Origin: Natrinema hispanicum
Lineage (GTDB): Archaea > Halobacteriota > Halobacteria > Halobacteriales > Natrialbaceae
NCBI RefSeq assembly: GCF_004217335.1
Contig: NZ_SHMP01000003.1
Coordinates: 744,001 to 808,000, forward strand
Reading direction: 5' to 3'
Length of the DNA: 64,000 nt
Shown here piece by piece: positions 20,026 through 29,800 of this stretch (positions are counted from its first letter, which is position 1; every line of letters begins with the position of its first letter). The notes below the pieces were generated by a model that ran no database searches, was not told the origin of the DNA, and worked only from the letters and a program-made list of their open reading frames with translations. Position numbers and translations under genes: made by a program.

Positions 20026-20454
20026 ATGCTCTCGAAGATTCTGGTTCCGATGGACGACTCCGAACACGCCGGCCACGCCCTCGAGTACGCCCTCGACAAC
20101 CATCCCGACGCCGCAGTCACCGTCCTACACGTCGTCGGCGTCCCGTCGATGATGATGGGCGAGGCGGTTGGCCTCTCGCTCGAGGACGACCTAGACGAAG
20201 CCGCAGCCGAGCGCGCCGACCCGGTCTTCGAACGCGCTCGCGAGATCGCAGCCGACCGCGACCGCGAGATCGAAACGGTCGTCGGCATCGGCCATCCGGC
20301 TCGAAACATCAATGACCGTGCCGAGGAGTACGACACGATCGTCCTCGGCAGTCACGGCAAAGACTGGACCCGTGCGACGCGCCAATTCCTGGTCGGCAAC
20401 GTCGCCGAGACGGTCTCGAAGCGGTCACCGGTCCCGGTGACCCTCGTCCGCTGA
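20026..20454 (+). CDS. Universal stress protein (UspA family)
   Basis: A 142-residue single Usp domain starts MLSKILVPMDDSEHAGHALEYAL. The ATP-binding signature near the C-terminus is GSHGKDWTRATRQFLVGNVAETV (G-x2-G-x9-G-[ST]-like, with a less canonical last part). Usp domains bind ATP or AMP and often sit beside transporters. Here it lies 36 nt downstream of a PiT gene, so it may modulate or be co-regulated with phosphate uptake (inference). Confidence 0.9.
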   Translation: MLSKILVPMDDSEHAGHALEYALDNHPDAAVTVLHVVGVPSMMMGEAVGLSLEDDLDEAAAERADPVFERAREIAADRDREIETVVGIGHPARNINDRAEEYDTIVLGSHGKDWTRATRQFLVGNVAETVSKRSPVPVTLVR

Positions 20455-20540
20455 GACGGTCTGCTGTCGCTGTGTCTCGGCCCAGCCATGCCGAGGTGTG
20501 GACCCGCCGGAATCGATTGACAGGTGTCCGGTGACGTCTC
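20453..20540 (+). repeat. Degenerate family-1 palindrome
   Basis: It starts agacggtctgctgtc directly at the UspA stop and contains attgacag near 20516, matching both outer arms of the family-1 element, but the interior has diverged. It lies between convergent genes. Confidence 0.45.
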
Positions 20541-20556
20541 GAGTCCGTTCGCGCCC

Positions 20557-21165
20557 CTAGGTCTCCGACTCGTCCTCGACCGACTCCTCGATGATCTCCT
20601 CGAGTTCGTCCTCTCGAGGACGGCGGTCGACCCGCTCGCTGATAGCCTCGACCTTCGTCTGGACGTCTTCGACCTGTTCTTCGACCGTTTCACCGACGGT
20701 CTGCTCGACGGTTTCTTCGACCTGTGTCTGAACGTCTTCGACCTGTTCCTCAACCGTTTCGCCGACGGTCTGTTCGACGGTTTCTTCGACCTGTGTCTGA
20801 ACGTCTTCGACCTGTTCTTCGACCGTTTCGCCGACAGTCTGCTCGACGGTTTCTTCGACCTGTATCTGGACGTCTTCGACCTGTTCCTCGACCGTTTCGC
20901 CGACAGTCTGTTCGACGGTTTCTTCGACCTGTGTCTGGACGTCTTCGACCTGTTTCTCGACCGTCTCCTCGACGGCTTTGGTCATCCAGTCCGGATCGAA
21001 CCGGGCCATCTTCCAAACGACGTGCAGGACGTACGAGGAGAACACCCCGACACCGAACGCGAGCCCGACGGACGTGTCGAGCGTCGCTATCAGGCCGATC
21101 GAGAGAACGATCAACGCGCCATACGCGAGGTCGATGACCGCGTCGACGCGAGCCGGATTCAGCAT
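20557..21165 (-). CDS. Two-TM protein with 23-residue tandem coiled-coil repeats
   Basis: The 202-residue protein starts MLNPARVDAVIDLAYGAL. It has two membrane helices (about 10-30 and 33-52), then a long charged region. Four almost identical 23-residue units (VEDVQTQVEETVEQT followed by VGETVEEQ) and the start of a fifth span about residues 75-180. Val/Thr/Glu/Gln composition with regular hydrophobic spacing predicts a coiled coil. The near identity of the units at DNA level shows recent expansion. It lies between two PiT genes and diverges from the second. I do not recognise a family; a scaffold or tether role would be a guess. Confidence 0.75.
   Translation of the reverse strand: MLNPARVDAVIDLAYGALIVLSIGLIATLDTSVGLAFGVGVFSSYVLHVVWKMARFDPDWMTKAVEETVEKQVEDVQTQVEETVEQTVGETVEEQVEDVQIQVEETVEQTVGETVEEQVEDVQTQVEETVEQTVGETVEEQVEDVQTQVEETVEQTVGETVEEQVEDVQTKVEAISERVDRRPREDELEEIIEESVEDESET
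20667..20942 (-). repeat. Four 69-nt tandem repeats inside the coiled-coil gene
   Basis: Units start at 20667, 20736, 20805 and 20874, each beginning cttcgacctgttc on the plus strand, with only a few substitutions between units. A fifth unit begins at 20943 but diverges after about 20 nt. The 69-nt period keeps the frame (23 codons). Confidence 0.9.
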
Positions 21166-21483
21166 CGTCGACCGTCACCCGGCTGGGCTGGCTCGAGGCG
21201 ATCCGCGCGTCGGCCGATCGCAGTTCGCACCGCGCCGTCGAGGGGTGTGTCTCGTCGGTTCCGTCGGAGACGGAAGTCCTGCTCGAAGCACATGATACCG
21301 GACCGTACGGTAGGTACAGTTGAAATTCTTTGGCTGGGAGTCGCGAGGATGGCGGTCTCGAACCGGGTCGGCCGACTTCGGGGCGAACTGGATCGCTCGA
21401 GCGATGGCGGTGACGCGGGTGCGACTATCGGTGATCACGGCAGACAGAGCCATTTTTACGGTCACACCGGTAGAGTTCCATGT
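21166..21483. promoter_or_regulatory. Divergent intergenic region, 318 nt
   Basis: It separates the coiled-coil gene (leftward) from the third PiT gene (rightward). I see no gene or repeat. An atttttacgg stretch at 21450-21460 lies about 30 nt before the GTG start at 21484 and is a TATA-like candidate; an AT-rich gttgaaattctttgg lies near 21318. Confidence 0.35.
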
Positions 21484-22665
21484 GTGACGGAAGTACTGCT
21501 TATCGTAGGGATCCTCACCGCGATCTTCGTCGGCTACAACATCGGTGGCTCGACGACCGGCCCGGCGTTCGGCCCGGCCGTCGGCGCGAACGTGATCACG
21601 AAGGTGATGGCCGCCGGACTGATGTCGGTTTTCTTCTTCCTCGGTGCCTACACCATCGGCCCGAAGGTCGTCACCACGCTCGGCGAGGAACTCGTTACCG
21701 ACACCGCTATCTTTACCCTGCGGTCGAACGTCGCCGTGCTCTTCTTTATCGGCGGCGCGCTATTCATCGGCAACTACGCGGGTGTCCCCGCCTCGACATC
21801 GATGACTGCGGTCGGGGCGATCGCCGCACTGGGGATGGCGACCGGCGAACTCAACTGGGACGTACTCGGTGAGATCGTCGTCTGGTGGGTCGTCGCGCCG
21901 ATCGTCGGCTTCTGGGTGGCCGGCGTGGTCGGGCGATACTTCTACCCTCGGATCAACGCCTGGGTCGCCATCGAGGAGAAAGAGGGCGGCCGACCGATGG
22001 TCTCGATCAATCGATCGGGACTCGTCCCCCGGCTCCAGTTCGGCGTCGACGCCGACCGCCGGGAGATTACCGGTGCGCTGACCGTCGTCGCCATCGGCTG
22101 TCTGATGGGCTTTTCCTCGGGAACGAGCAACATCGCCAACGCGATCGCGCCGATCTACGGCACCGGCGACGTCGACATGACGACGCTGATCCTGATCGGC
22201 TCCGCAGCGGTTGCCGTCGGTTGCTTTACGATCGCCCGCCGCACGCTCGATACGCTCGGCAACGACATCACGAACCTCCCGCTGACGGCGGCGATCGTCG
22301 TCGCCGTCATCAGCTCGGGGATCGTCATCGGCCTCTCGTCGATCGGCGTCCCGGCGAGTTTCGTCGTCATCGCGACCATGAGCATCGTCGGCCTGGGCTG
22401 GGGCCGGGCCACCCGAACGACGACGCTGTCCGGCGTCCGTGCCGGCGAGGAGACCCGCGTCTCGGTCGGTGCGCTGACCGCCGAAGAGGAGGGCGAACGC
22501 TCTCCCGAAATCGGCGAGGAGGAACCCGAAGACATCCCGCAGGCGTCGGACCTGTTCGATCCCTCGACGACTGCCCGCGTCATCCTCATGCAAAACGTCG
22601 TGCCGGCGATCTCGACGGTCGGTGCCTATCTGACGTTCCGGTTCCTGCCGATCTTCGGGTTCTGA
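21484..22665 (+). CDS. PiT-family phosphate permease (GTG start)
   Basis: The in-frame GTG at 21484 ([19 protein letters not shown]) is chosen. The ATG at 21480 is in another frame, and the long upstream open frame overlaps the antisense coiled-coil gene. The protein has 393 residues with PiT half-repeats [16 protein letters not shown] near 18 and [17 protein letters not shown] near 200. It is very similar in layout to the 18811 gene, with the same hydrophilic loop ending in (E/S)PEIGE(E/P)E before the last helix. Recent duplication is likely. No UspA gene follows this copy. Confidence 0.88.
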   Translation: MTEVLLIVGILTAIFVGYNIGGSTTGPAFGPAVGANVITKVMAAGLMSVFFFLGAYTIGPKVVTTLGEELVTDTAIFTLRSNVAVLFFIGGALFIGNYAGVPASTSMTAVGAIAALGMATGELNWDVLGEIVVWWVVAPIVGFWVAGVVGRYFYPRINAWVAIEEKEGGRPMVSINRSGLVPRLQFGVDADRREITGALTVVAIGCLMGFSSGTSNIANAIAPIYGTGDVDMTTLILIGSAAVAVGCFTIARRTLDTLGNDITNLPLTAAIVVAVISSGIVIGLSSIGVPASFVVIATMSIVGLGWGRATRTTTLSGVRAGEETRVSVGALTAEEEGERSPEIGEEEPEDIPQASDLFDPSTTARVILMQNVVPAISTVGAYLTFRFLPIFGF

Positions 22666-22871
22666 TCGGAGCCGGCCGACGTGATCGACACTGTGCATCC
22701 GAACCCGGCAATCGTTTCGCTCGACTGGCCGTTCGTGGGAAGAGTTCCCCGTTTCTCTCCCCTGGTCAACGAATCCTGTCTGTCTTGAGTTCGAATCGAT
22801 CGATCCTGACTCAAAGACGATTGAGGTCTGAACAGCAAGCTATACCAGTACGGCGCTCGAACCGTGAAGTG

Positions 22872-23261
22872 ATGCCCACGGTAGAATACCTCAACTACGA
22901 AGTACTGGACGACCAGGGCTGGGACATGGACGACGACGACCTCTTCGAGCAGGCCGCTGACGCTGGCCTCGACGAGGAGGACTACGGCTCGCTCGACGTC
23001 GCCGAGGGCGAATACATCCTCGAGGCGGCCGAGATGCAGGGCTACGACTGGCCGTTCTCGTGCCGCGCCGGTGCCTGTGCGAACTGTGCAGCGATCGTCA
23101 AGGAAGGCGAGATCCAGATGGACATGCAGCAGATCCTCTCCGACGAGGAAGTCGAGGACAAGAACGTCCGTCTGACCTGCATCGGCTCGGCCGAGACCGA
23201 CGAGGTCAAGATCGTCTACAACGCAAAGCACCTCGACTACCTGCAGAACCGCGTCATTTAA
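22872..23261 (+). CDS. fer: Haloarchaeal 2Fe-2S ferredoxin
   Basis: The ATG at 22872 gives 129 residues, the length of the halobacterial plant-type ferredoxin with its extra acidic N-terminal insertion ([20 protein letters not shown], about 14-33). The cluster ligands are visible in [14 protein letters not shown] (three Cys, near residues 63-71) and LTCIGS (fourth Cys, near 102). It is a soluble electron carrier used by 2-oxoacid:ferredoxin oxidoreductases and reductive biosynthesis. The gene is monocistronic. Confidence 0.96.
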   Translation: MPTVEYLNYEVLDDQGWDMDDDDLFEQAADAGLDEEDYGSLDVAEGEYILEAAEMQGYDWPFSCRAGACANCAAIVKEGEIQMDMQQILSDEEVEDKNVRLTCIGSAETDEVKIVYNAKHLDYLQNRVI

Positions 23262-23527
23262 ACGGCACGCACCGCGTCGCGTGACGGCTGCCCCGCGGTC
23301 GGGGTAGTTTCTTGTTCACTGAGTCCTACTGCTTAGCCTGTCGTCTCGTTATTTAACCGCACCCGTGCGGTGACGATCATCACTGCGTCTCTGATCGCCG
23401 AATCGCGGTTGCGAGCCACTCCGGTTGGGATGGAAGTGTGTAACGACTGGTGCGTTCCCGACAGGCCGAAAACGTAACGGCACCGCGCTCGAGAGTGCCG
23501 TACGTGACGCTCGCTGGCACCGTGGCG

Positions 23528-24508
23528 ATGGGTCCGGATCTCCTCCGACTGCTTGTCGTCCCGGTCTTTGCCTGGACCGCTGTCCGCGACCTCGCGACCA
23601 GACGGATCTCGAGTAGCGTCTGGATCCCGCTGTCCCTCCTCGGGACCGCGGTGTTGGTCTGGGATGGCTGGATTGCCTGGAACACCGGCCAGTACGCGTG
23701 GACCTATGAGTTCCTGTTGCCGACAGCGATCAGTCTGGGGCTGGTCGTTCCGATCGCCTACCTGTTCTGGTGGATCGGCGGCTTCGGCGGGGCCGACGCG
23801 AAGGCACTGCTCGTGCTCGCCGTCTGCTTCCCGACGTTTCCCGAGTATACGCTCGGGTCGTGGACGGTCCCGCTCGAGACACCACCACTCGGGGCGTTCT
23901 CGTTTACGATCCTGACCAATGCCGTTCTCGTCGGGGTAATACTCCCGCTCGCCATCGCCGTCCGCAACGCCGCTGCAGGACGGTTCGCGCCAGTGATGGT
24001 CATCGGCTGGCCGATTTCGTGGGAGCGGATTCCGGAGACGCATGGGAGTCTGCTCGAGACACCGACGGGGCGTACCCGTCGTGGACTCGACCTCGATGCC
24101 CTGCGGATGTACCTCCGCTGGCGTGGCCTCTCGCTTGCGGACCTGCGTGACCACCCCGATCGGTACCGCGATCCGGCGACGCTACCCGCGGAGCCGAATC
24201 CGCCGACCGACGGGGCCGTAAGCGCGGACGTCTCGGTTCGTGGCGATGGCGGGACGCTCGAGTCCGAAAACGACAGAGCCTCGACGACCGCCGTCGACGA
24301 CGATCCGTGGGGTGCCGCGGCCTTTCTCGACGACATCGACGGTTCGGCGTATGGGACGACACCGGAGACGCTTCGGGATGGACTCGAGGTGCTCGTGACC
24401 CAAGAGACGGTCTGGATCTCGCCAGGCACGCCGTTTCTCGTGCCGGTATTCGCTGGACTGGTGATCGCGCTGGGCTATGGCGATCTGTTACTGGGGACGC
24501 TGCTATAA
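23528..24508 (+). CDS. pibD: Prepilin/preflagellin peptidase, A24 family
   Basis: This integral membrane aspartic protease processes type IV pilin and archaellin signal peptides. The conserved first Asp is in FAWTAVRDLATRRISS near residue 19, and the second is in FGGADAKALLVLAV (GxGD-like GGADAK) near 81-86. Four N-terminal helices are followed by helices near 130-160 and at the C-terminus, with a soluble insert of about 100 residues. The start is uncertain: MGPDLLRL at 23528 is chosen, but GTG at 23504 or ATG at 23450 are in frame. The soluble insert and the final helix extend the protein beyond the minimal family length. Confidence 0.82.
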   Translation: MGPDLLRLLVVPVFAWTAVRDLATRRISSSVWIPLSLLGTAVLVWDGWIAWNTGQYAWTYEFLLPTAISLGLVVPIAYLFWWIGGFGGADAKALLVLAVCFPTFPEYTLGSWTVPLETPPLGAFSFTILTNAVLVGVILPLAIAVRNAAAGRFAPVMVIGWPISWERIPETHGSLLETPTGRTRRGLDLDALRMYLRWRGLSLADLRDHPDRYRDPATLPAEPNPPTDGAVSADVSVRGDGGTLESENDRASTTAVDDDPWGAAAFLDDIDGSAYGTTPETLRDGLEVLVTQETVWISPGTPFLVPVFAGLVIALGYGDLLLGTLL

Positions 24509-24706
24509 TGTGCGCTCGTACAGCGGGACGAACACCGTCCAGACGAGCACGAACGCCGTTCCGACGCCGATCAACGCCAGCCACGGCTCGCCGCTACCGG
24601 CCGGGGGCCCACTCGCAAGGAGGAGGAACGTCCCCGCAAAGAGCAGACACGAGACGAGGACGCTGCCCAGCTCGAGGGCCGTGGCGATTAGATCGGCGAG
24701 AGCCAT
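24503..24706 (-). CDS. Two-TM microprotein
   Basis: This 67-residue protein begins MALADLIATALELGSVLVSC. Two hydrophobic helices (about 10-32 and 42-60) are joined by a GPPAGSGEP turn, and the tail is YERTL. It overlaps the 3' end of the peptidase gene by 6 nt on the opposite strand. No family is recognised. Good codon composition and the tight fit between neighbours argue that it is real. Confidence 0.6.
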   Translation of the reverse strand: MALADLIATALELGSVLVSCLLFAGTFLLLASGPPAGSGEPWLALIGVGTAFVLVWTVFVPLYERTL

Positions 24707-24789
24707 ACGCGATATGTCCAGTCGGAGGGTAAAAACGTCACGGCACTTGTGTATCGATCCGATCGCAAACGCTGACGAGCGTGACTAAT

Positions 24790-25209
24790 TCAGGCTCGAG
24801 ACTCGATGTCGGCGGCGATGTCGTCGAGTTCGTCGTCAGCGAGGTCGGGTCGCTGGCCGAACATGGCGTGGATGGGACCGCCGTCGTCGTCCTCGAAGCG
24901 GGGGACGATGTGGCAGTGAACGTGGGGCACTTCCTGACCTGCGGCCTCGCCGTTGTTGAACGCGACGGTCGTCGCGTCGGCATCGACGGCGTCCTCAACG
25001 GCGGGGACCATGCGGTGGATGGTCGCATAGAGATCCGTTGCGACGTCTGCTGGCACGTCGTTGACCCGTTCGTACTCGTCTTTCGGAATCACCAGCGTGT
25101 GTCCGGGGGCCAGCGGATTCGCGTCCAAAAACGCGACCGTGGTCTCGTCTTCGTAGACGATTCGCGCTGGGATCTCTCCCTCGACGATCTGACTGAAGAT
25201 CGTACTCAT
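24790..25209 (-). CDS. HIT-family nucleotide hydrolase/transferase
   Basis: The 139-residue protein has the histidine-triad motif HVHCHIVPR near residues 97-105 and the typical HIT start IFSQIVEGEIPARIVYEDETTVAFLD. HIT proteins hydrolyse or transfer nucleotide phosphoramidates and dinucleotides through the central His. The exact substrate is not deducible. It is monocistronic, with the start at 25209. Confidence 0.92.
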   Translation of the reverse strand: MSTIFSQIVEGEIPARIVYEDETTVAFLDANPLAPGHTLVIPKDEYERVNDVPADVATDLYATIHRMVPAVEDAVDADATTVAFNNGEAAGQEVPHVHCHIVPRFEDDDGGPIHAMFGQRPDLADDELDDIAADIESRA

Positions 25210-25389
25210 ACGCCAGTGTGTGTCGCCTCATCGTATGAAGGTTTCCCGAGCGCGCTCGAGACTCGCTTACCGCTGGCGACGGTCGTCGAGACGCGATCGA
25301 GTAGCTGCGGACTCGTCTCGAGGTCTCATACGGGTTGCAATACCCATGTCCCGGCACAACCGCACGACGGGGTGCGCCGGAAACGACTG

Positions 25390-25471
25390 ATACGGTCTGC
25401 TGTCCCGATGTCCCGGTGCAACCGCAGTGCGGGTCGCGGTTGCACCGGCACTGACTGACAGTAGTCCGTAT
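25390..25471 (+). repeat. 82-nt palindromic element (family 1), copy 3 (clearest fold)
   Basis: The outer arms tacggtctgctgtc and gacagtagtccgta pair at 12 of 14 positions. The inner arms ccggtgcaaccgc and gcggttgcaccgg pair at all 13. A looser partial copy precedes it at about 25327-25385, and a short tail gatagcagtccgtatc follows to 25487. It lies between the HIT gene and the 3' end of the zinc-ribbon microprotein gene. Confidence 0.8.
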
Positions 25472-25485
25472 GATAGCAGTCCGTA

Positions 25486-25611
25486 TCAGGTCATGCGAAA
25501 CGGCGTGTATCCACATGTCCGACATTCGAACGTGTGCCGATGATTTATGAGCTTGCCAGCACATTCCGGGCAGGTGTAGGCCGTTCGCGCGAACTTTTCG
25601 CTGGAAGACAT
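25486..25611 (-). CDS. 41-residue zinc-ribbon microprotein
   Basis: A 42-codon frame starts at ATG 25611 and encodes MSSSEKFARTAYTCPECAG and onward. It carries two Cys pairs, CPEC (14-17) and CRTC (30-33), spaced as a zinc ribbon around a His-rich turn. Haloarchaea encode many such CPxCG-type microproteins. Function is unknown; a regulatory or protein-binding role is usual to propose. Its 3' end touches the tail of a palindromic element. Confidence 0.72.
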   Translation of the reverse strand: MSSSEKFARTAYTCPECAGKLINHRHTFECRTCGYTPFRMT

Positions 25612-25759
25612 GGCATGTGGTACCGCATGACGGTATATTAAATCCACCTGTCGTATGATACCATTGCGAGTGAGGACTCTAGAGACGATTATATGCTTGA
25701 TATGACGGCTAGCACGACTCGAGGCGCGAGGAATCGGGGCTGGGAGCGGGCGGAGACGA

Positions 25760-26437
25760 TCACGCACACAGCCCGTCGATCGTCTCGCCGATCGCCGTAC
25801 GGTACTCCCTGGGCTCGTATCCCAGTCGGCCGATCCAGACGTCCTGGTACGACGGATGAAGAATCGGTACGAGCCACACGTCGAGGCGCGCGCACCACAC
25901 CGGCTCGAGCACGCTATCGAGAAAGCCCTCGAGGTCTCGTCCCTCAGCGGCGAGGACGCTCGTCGTCGCGTGTTTGCCGGTCGCGAGCACGACCGTCGGA
26001 TCAACGTTGGCGAGTTCAGTCAACAGGTGAGCTCGGCACGTGGCCCGCTCCTCGCCGGTTGGTTCGCGGTTCGTCGTTGGATCGTCCGGATCGGCTGGGA
26101 AGCATTTCACCGCGTTCGTGTAGTAGGCATTATCGTAGCCGAGTCGCTCGAGCAGCCGGCGAATGCGCCGCCCAGAATGCTGTGAGGTGTAGGCCTTGCC
26201 GGTCCAGTTGCCGCCTCGCCATCGCTCCGCGTCTGGGTTCCCGTAGCCGGGTGCCTCGCCGACGACGACGATGTCGGCGTCGCGATCGCCGGTCCCCCAC
26301 GAAATGCACTCGCGAGCGTCGGCGAGGGCGGGACAACGCGTGCAGTCTGCCTCGAGAACGTTGCGAGTGGTTGGATAGGCAGGCTCGCCGGCTGCCGAGT
26401 CGGCGTCGCCGTTGGTGTTAGCGTCGGACGCGGGCAC
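25760..26437 (-). CDS. Uracil-DNA glycosylase superfamily protein (Fe-S type)
   Basis: The protein excises uracil (or deaminated bases) from DNA. Motifs of the family 4/5 UDGs are present: VVVGEAPGYGNPDAER (about residue 55) and LVPILHPSYQDVW (near 190). Candidate 4Fe-4S ligands are CTRCPALADARECISW and NAVKCFPAD. I chose the GTG start at 26437 (VPASDANTNGDADS), giving 225 residues; the longer frame begins at 26509 with basic, unlike sequence, so the start is uncertain. Confidence 0.82.
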   Translation of the reverse strand: MPASDANTNGDADSAAGEPAYPTTRNVLEADCTRCPALADARECISWGTGDRDADIVVVGEAPGYGNPDAERWRGGNWTGKAYTSQHSGRRIRRLLERLGYDNAYYTNAVKCFPADPDDPTTNREPTGEERATCRAHLLTELANVDPTVVLATGKHATTSVLAAEGRDLEGFLDSVLEPVWCARLDVWLVPILHPSYQDVWIGRLGYEPREYRTAIGETIDGLCA

Positions 26438-26554
26438 GCTCAAGCGTCCGTTCCCGAGGCAGTAATGGAAGTCGGTTCGGCGCGACCCGGTCGTGTGATC
26501 GCGTCGCACGCGAGGGGACAGGTTTACCTTGGCTGGGTGGCTACCTGCGTGCTA

Positions 26555-26785
26555 ATGACATCGATCGGTCCGGAACTGCTCACGGAATCACTCTCGCTGC
26601 TCGTCTACACCGTCGTCGCTGGCGTGTTGACGGTTGGCGGTGCACTCGTCGAACAGGCCAGTCTCCAGCATCTCGGCGCTGGCGAGGCGATGATCGCGCT
26701 GTGGCTGGCTGCCCTGGGCGGCGTCATGCTCTATGCGGGCGTGTACGGGCTTGGCTATAAGAAGGTTCTCGCGGAATACGTCTAA
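26555..26785 (+). CDS. Small two- to three-TM haloarchaeal protein
   Basis: Starting at ATG 26555 (MTSIGPELLTESLSLLVYTV) the protein has 76 residues. Hydrophobic stretches lie at about 12-30 and 45-68, separated by a polar EQASLQHLGAGE turn, and the tail is KKVLAEYV. The longer frame from 26465 adds an unlike basic extension. No family is recognised. The gene lies upstream of ileS in the same direction, with a 94-nt gap. Confidence 0.62.
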   Translation: MTSIGPELLTESLSLLVYTVVAGVLTVGGALVEQASLQHLGAGEAMIALWLAALGGVMLYAGVYGLGYKKVLAEYV

Positions 26786-26879
26786 GCGGTCGCGATTCGG
26801 TTTTGTGTATTGACCAGCGGGGCGCGGCGGAACCCGCAATATCGATTCCTCTTTACTGTCGGAGGCGATTAGGTCGGAT

Positions 26880-29800
26880 ATGAGCAGGTTCGGCGAGGTC
26901 GACGACCAGTACGACCCAGACGAACTCGAGCAACGGGTTTTCGAGTACTGGGACGACGTCGACGCCTACGAGCAGACGGTCGAGCACCGATCGGACGGTG
27001 AGTCTTTCTTCTTCGTCGACGGCCCGCCGTACACGTCGGGGTCGGCGCACATGGGGACCACCTGGAACAAGTCGCTAAAAGACGTCTACCTGCGATACCT
27101 GCGGATGCAGGGCTACGACGTCACGGATCGGCCGGGCTACGACATGCACGGGCTCCCGATCGAGACTCGCGTCGAGGAGCGGCTTGGCTTCGAGAACAAG
27201 AAAGACATCGAGGAGTTCGGCGAGGAGAACTTCATTCAGGAGTGTAAAGACTACGCCAACGAGCAACTCGAGGGCCTGCAGTCGGACTTCCAGGACTTCG
27301 GCGTCTGGATGGACTGGGACAACCCCTACAAGACCCTCGAGCCCGAATACATGGAAGCGGCTTGGTGGGGCTTTTCGAACGCCGCCGACCGCGGCTTGGT
27401 CGAGCAGGGCCACCGCTCGATCTCGCAGTGTCCCCGGTGTGAGACCGCGATCGCGAACAACGAAGTCGAGTACGAAGACGTCGAGGACCCCTCGATTTAC
27501 GTCAAATTCGACCTCGAGGACCGCGAAGGTTCGATCGTCATCTGGACGACGACGCCGTGGACGATCCCCGCGAACACCTTCGTCGCCGTCGACGAGGAGG
27601 GCGACTACGTCGGCGTGCGCGCCGAGAAAGACGGCGAGGAGGAACTCCTCTATCTCGCCGATGCGAAACACGAGGAGGTACTGAAGGAGGGGCGCTACGA
27701 CGATTACGAGATCGTCGAGGAACTCTCCGGCGAGGACCTCATCGGCTGGTCCTACGAGCACCCGCTCGCCGAGGAGGTGCCCGACCACGTCGACGGCGAG
27801 GGCGTCTTCGAGGTCTACGCTGCCGACTACGTCGACACCCACGGCGACGGCACCGGCCTCGTTCACTCCGCGCCCGGCCACGGTGAAGTCGACTTCGAGC
27901 GCGGCCGCGAACTCGGCTTCCCGATCTTCTGTCCGGTCGGTGGCGACGGCGTCTACACCGAAGAGGCTGGCAAGTACGAGGGTCAGTTCGTCAAAGACGC
28001 CGACGACGAGATCATTGCTGATCTCGAGGACAACGGCGCACTGCTGGCCTCGGGCACCGTCCACCACAGCTACGGCCACTGTTGGCGCTGTGACACGGGC
28101 ATCCTCCAGATCGTCACCGACCAGTGGTTCATCACGATCACGGACATCAAAGACGACCTGCTCGAGAACATCGAGGACAGCGAGTGGCACCCCGAGTGGG
28201 CTCGTGACAGCCGCTTCCGTGACTTCGTCGAGGAAGCGCCGGACTGGAACGTCTCCCGCCAGCGCTACTGGGGCATCCCGCTGCCGGTCTGGACCCCCGA
28301 AGACCGAGACGATGACGAGGACATGATCGTCATCGGTACCCGCGAAGAACTCGCCGAGCGCGTCGATCAGGACATCGATCCAGACGAGGTCGACCTCCAC
28401 AAGGACACGGTCGACGACCTCACTATCTCCGAGGACGGTACCACATACACCCGCGTGCCCGACGTCTTCGACGTCTGGCTCGACTCCTCGGTCGCGTCGT
28501 GGGGCACTCTCGATTACCCCTCCGACGACAGCCGATTCGACGAACTCTGGCCTGCCGACCTGATTCTCGAGGCCCACGACCAGACCCGCGGCTGGTTCTG
28601 GTCCCAGCTCGGGATGGGAACCGCCGCACTCGGCGAAAGCCCCTATCAGGAGGTCCTGATGCACGGCCACGCGCTGATGCCCGACGGCCGCGCGATGAGC
28701 AAGTCCAAGGACATCCTGATCGATCCCCACGAGGCGATCGACCGCCACGGCCGGGACGTTATGCGGCTGTTCCTCCTCTCGAACAACCCGCAGGGCGAGG
28801 ACATGCGCTTCGACTGGGACGGGATGCAGACGATGGAGAACCACCTCCGGACGCTGTGGAACGTCTTCCGGTTCCCGCTGCCGTACATGCGCTTAGACGA
28901 CTTCGACCCTCAGCAGACGACGCTCGAGGATGTCGACGATGCCCTCGAGCCCCTCGATGAGTGGGTGCTCGCCCGGCTCCAGTCGACGAAAGCCGAGATG
29001 ACTGCCCACTTCGAGGACTTCCGCCAGGACAAGGCCGTCGATGAACTCCTCGCGTTCGTCGTCGAGGACGTTTCTCGGTTCTACGTCCAGGCCGTCCGCG
29101 AGCGCATGTGGGAAGAAGAAGACAGCGCCTCGAAACAGGCCGCCTACGCGACGATCTATCGCGTCCTCCGGGAGAGCGTCGCCCTGCTCGCGCCGTATGC
29201 CCCCTTCATCAGCGAGGAGATCTACGGCACGCTCACCGGCGAGGACGGGTTCGACACCGTCCACATGGAAGACTGGCCCGACGTCGACGAGCACTGGGTC
29301 GACGAACAACTCGAGGAAGACGTTTCCCTCCTCCGCGCCATCGAGGAAGCCGGCGCGAACGCCCGCCAACAGGCCGGTCGCAAACTCCGCTGGCCGGTCC
29401 CGCGCGTTGTCGTTGCCGCCGACGACGAGCGTGTCGTCGAGGCCGTCGAGCGCCACACTGGCCTGCTCGAGGAACGGCTCAACGCCCGCGAGATCGAACT
29501 CGTCTCGCCGGAGGACCGCTGGGGCGAACTCCAGTACAGCGCCGAGGCCGACATGAGCGAACTCGGCCCGACCTTCGGTGGTCGCGCCGGTCAGGTCATG
29601 AACGCGCTCAACGAAGCCCGGATCGACGAACCGAGCCTCGAAGCGCTCGAAGATGCCGTCGCGGACGTCCTCGAAGACGACGAGGAACTCGAGGAGTCGA
29701 TGGTTTCGTTCGTGACCCAGACGCCCGACGACATCGCCGGCACTGCCTTCGGCACCGACGGCGACGACCGCGGCGTCGCCTACGTTGACGCCTCCCTGAC

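Noticed and set aside
27075..28844. 589-codon antisense frame within ileS
   Set aside because: Mirror of a strong coding gene; Val/Asp-rich translation without domains.
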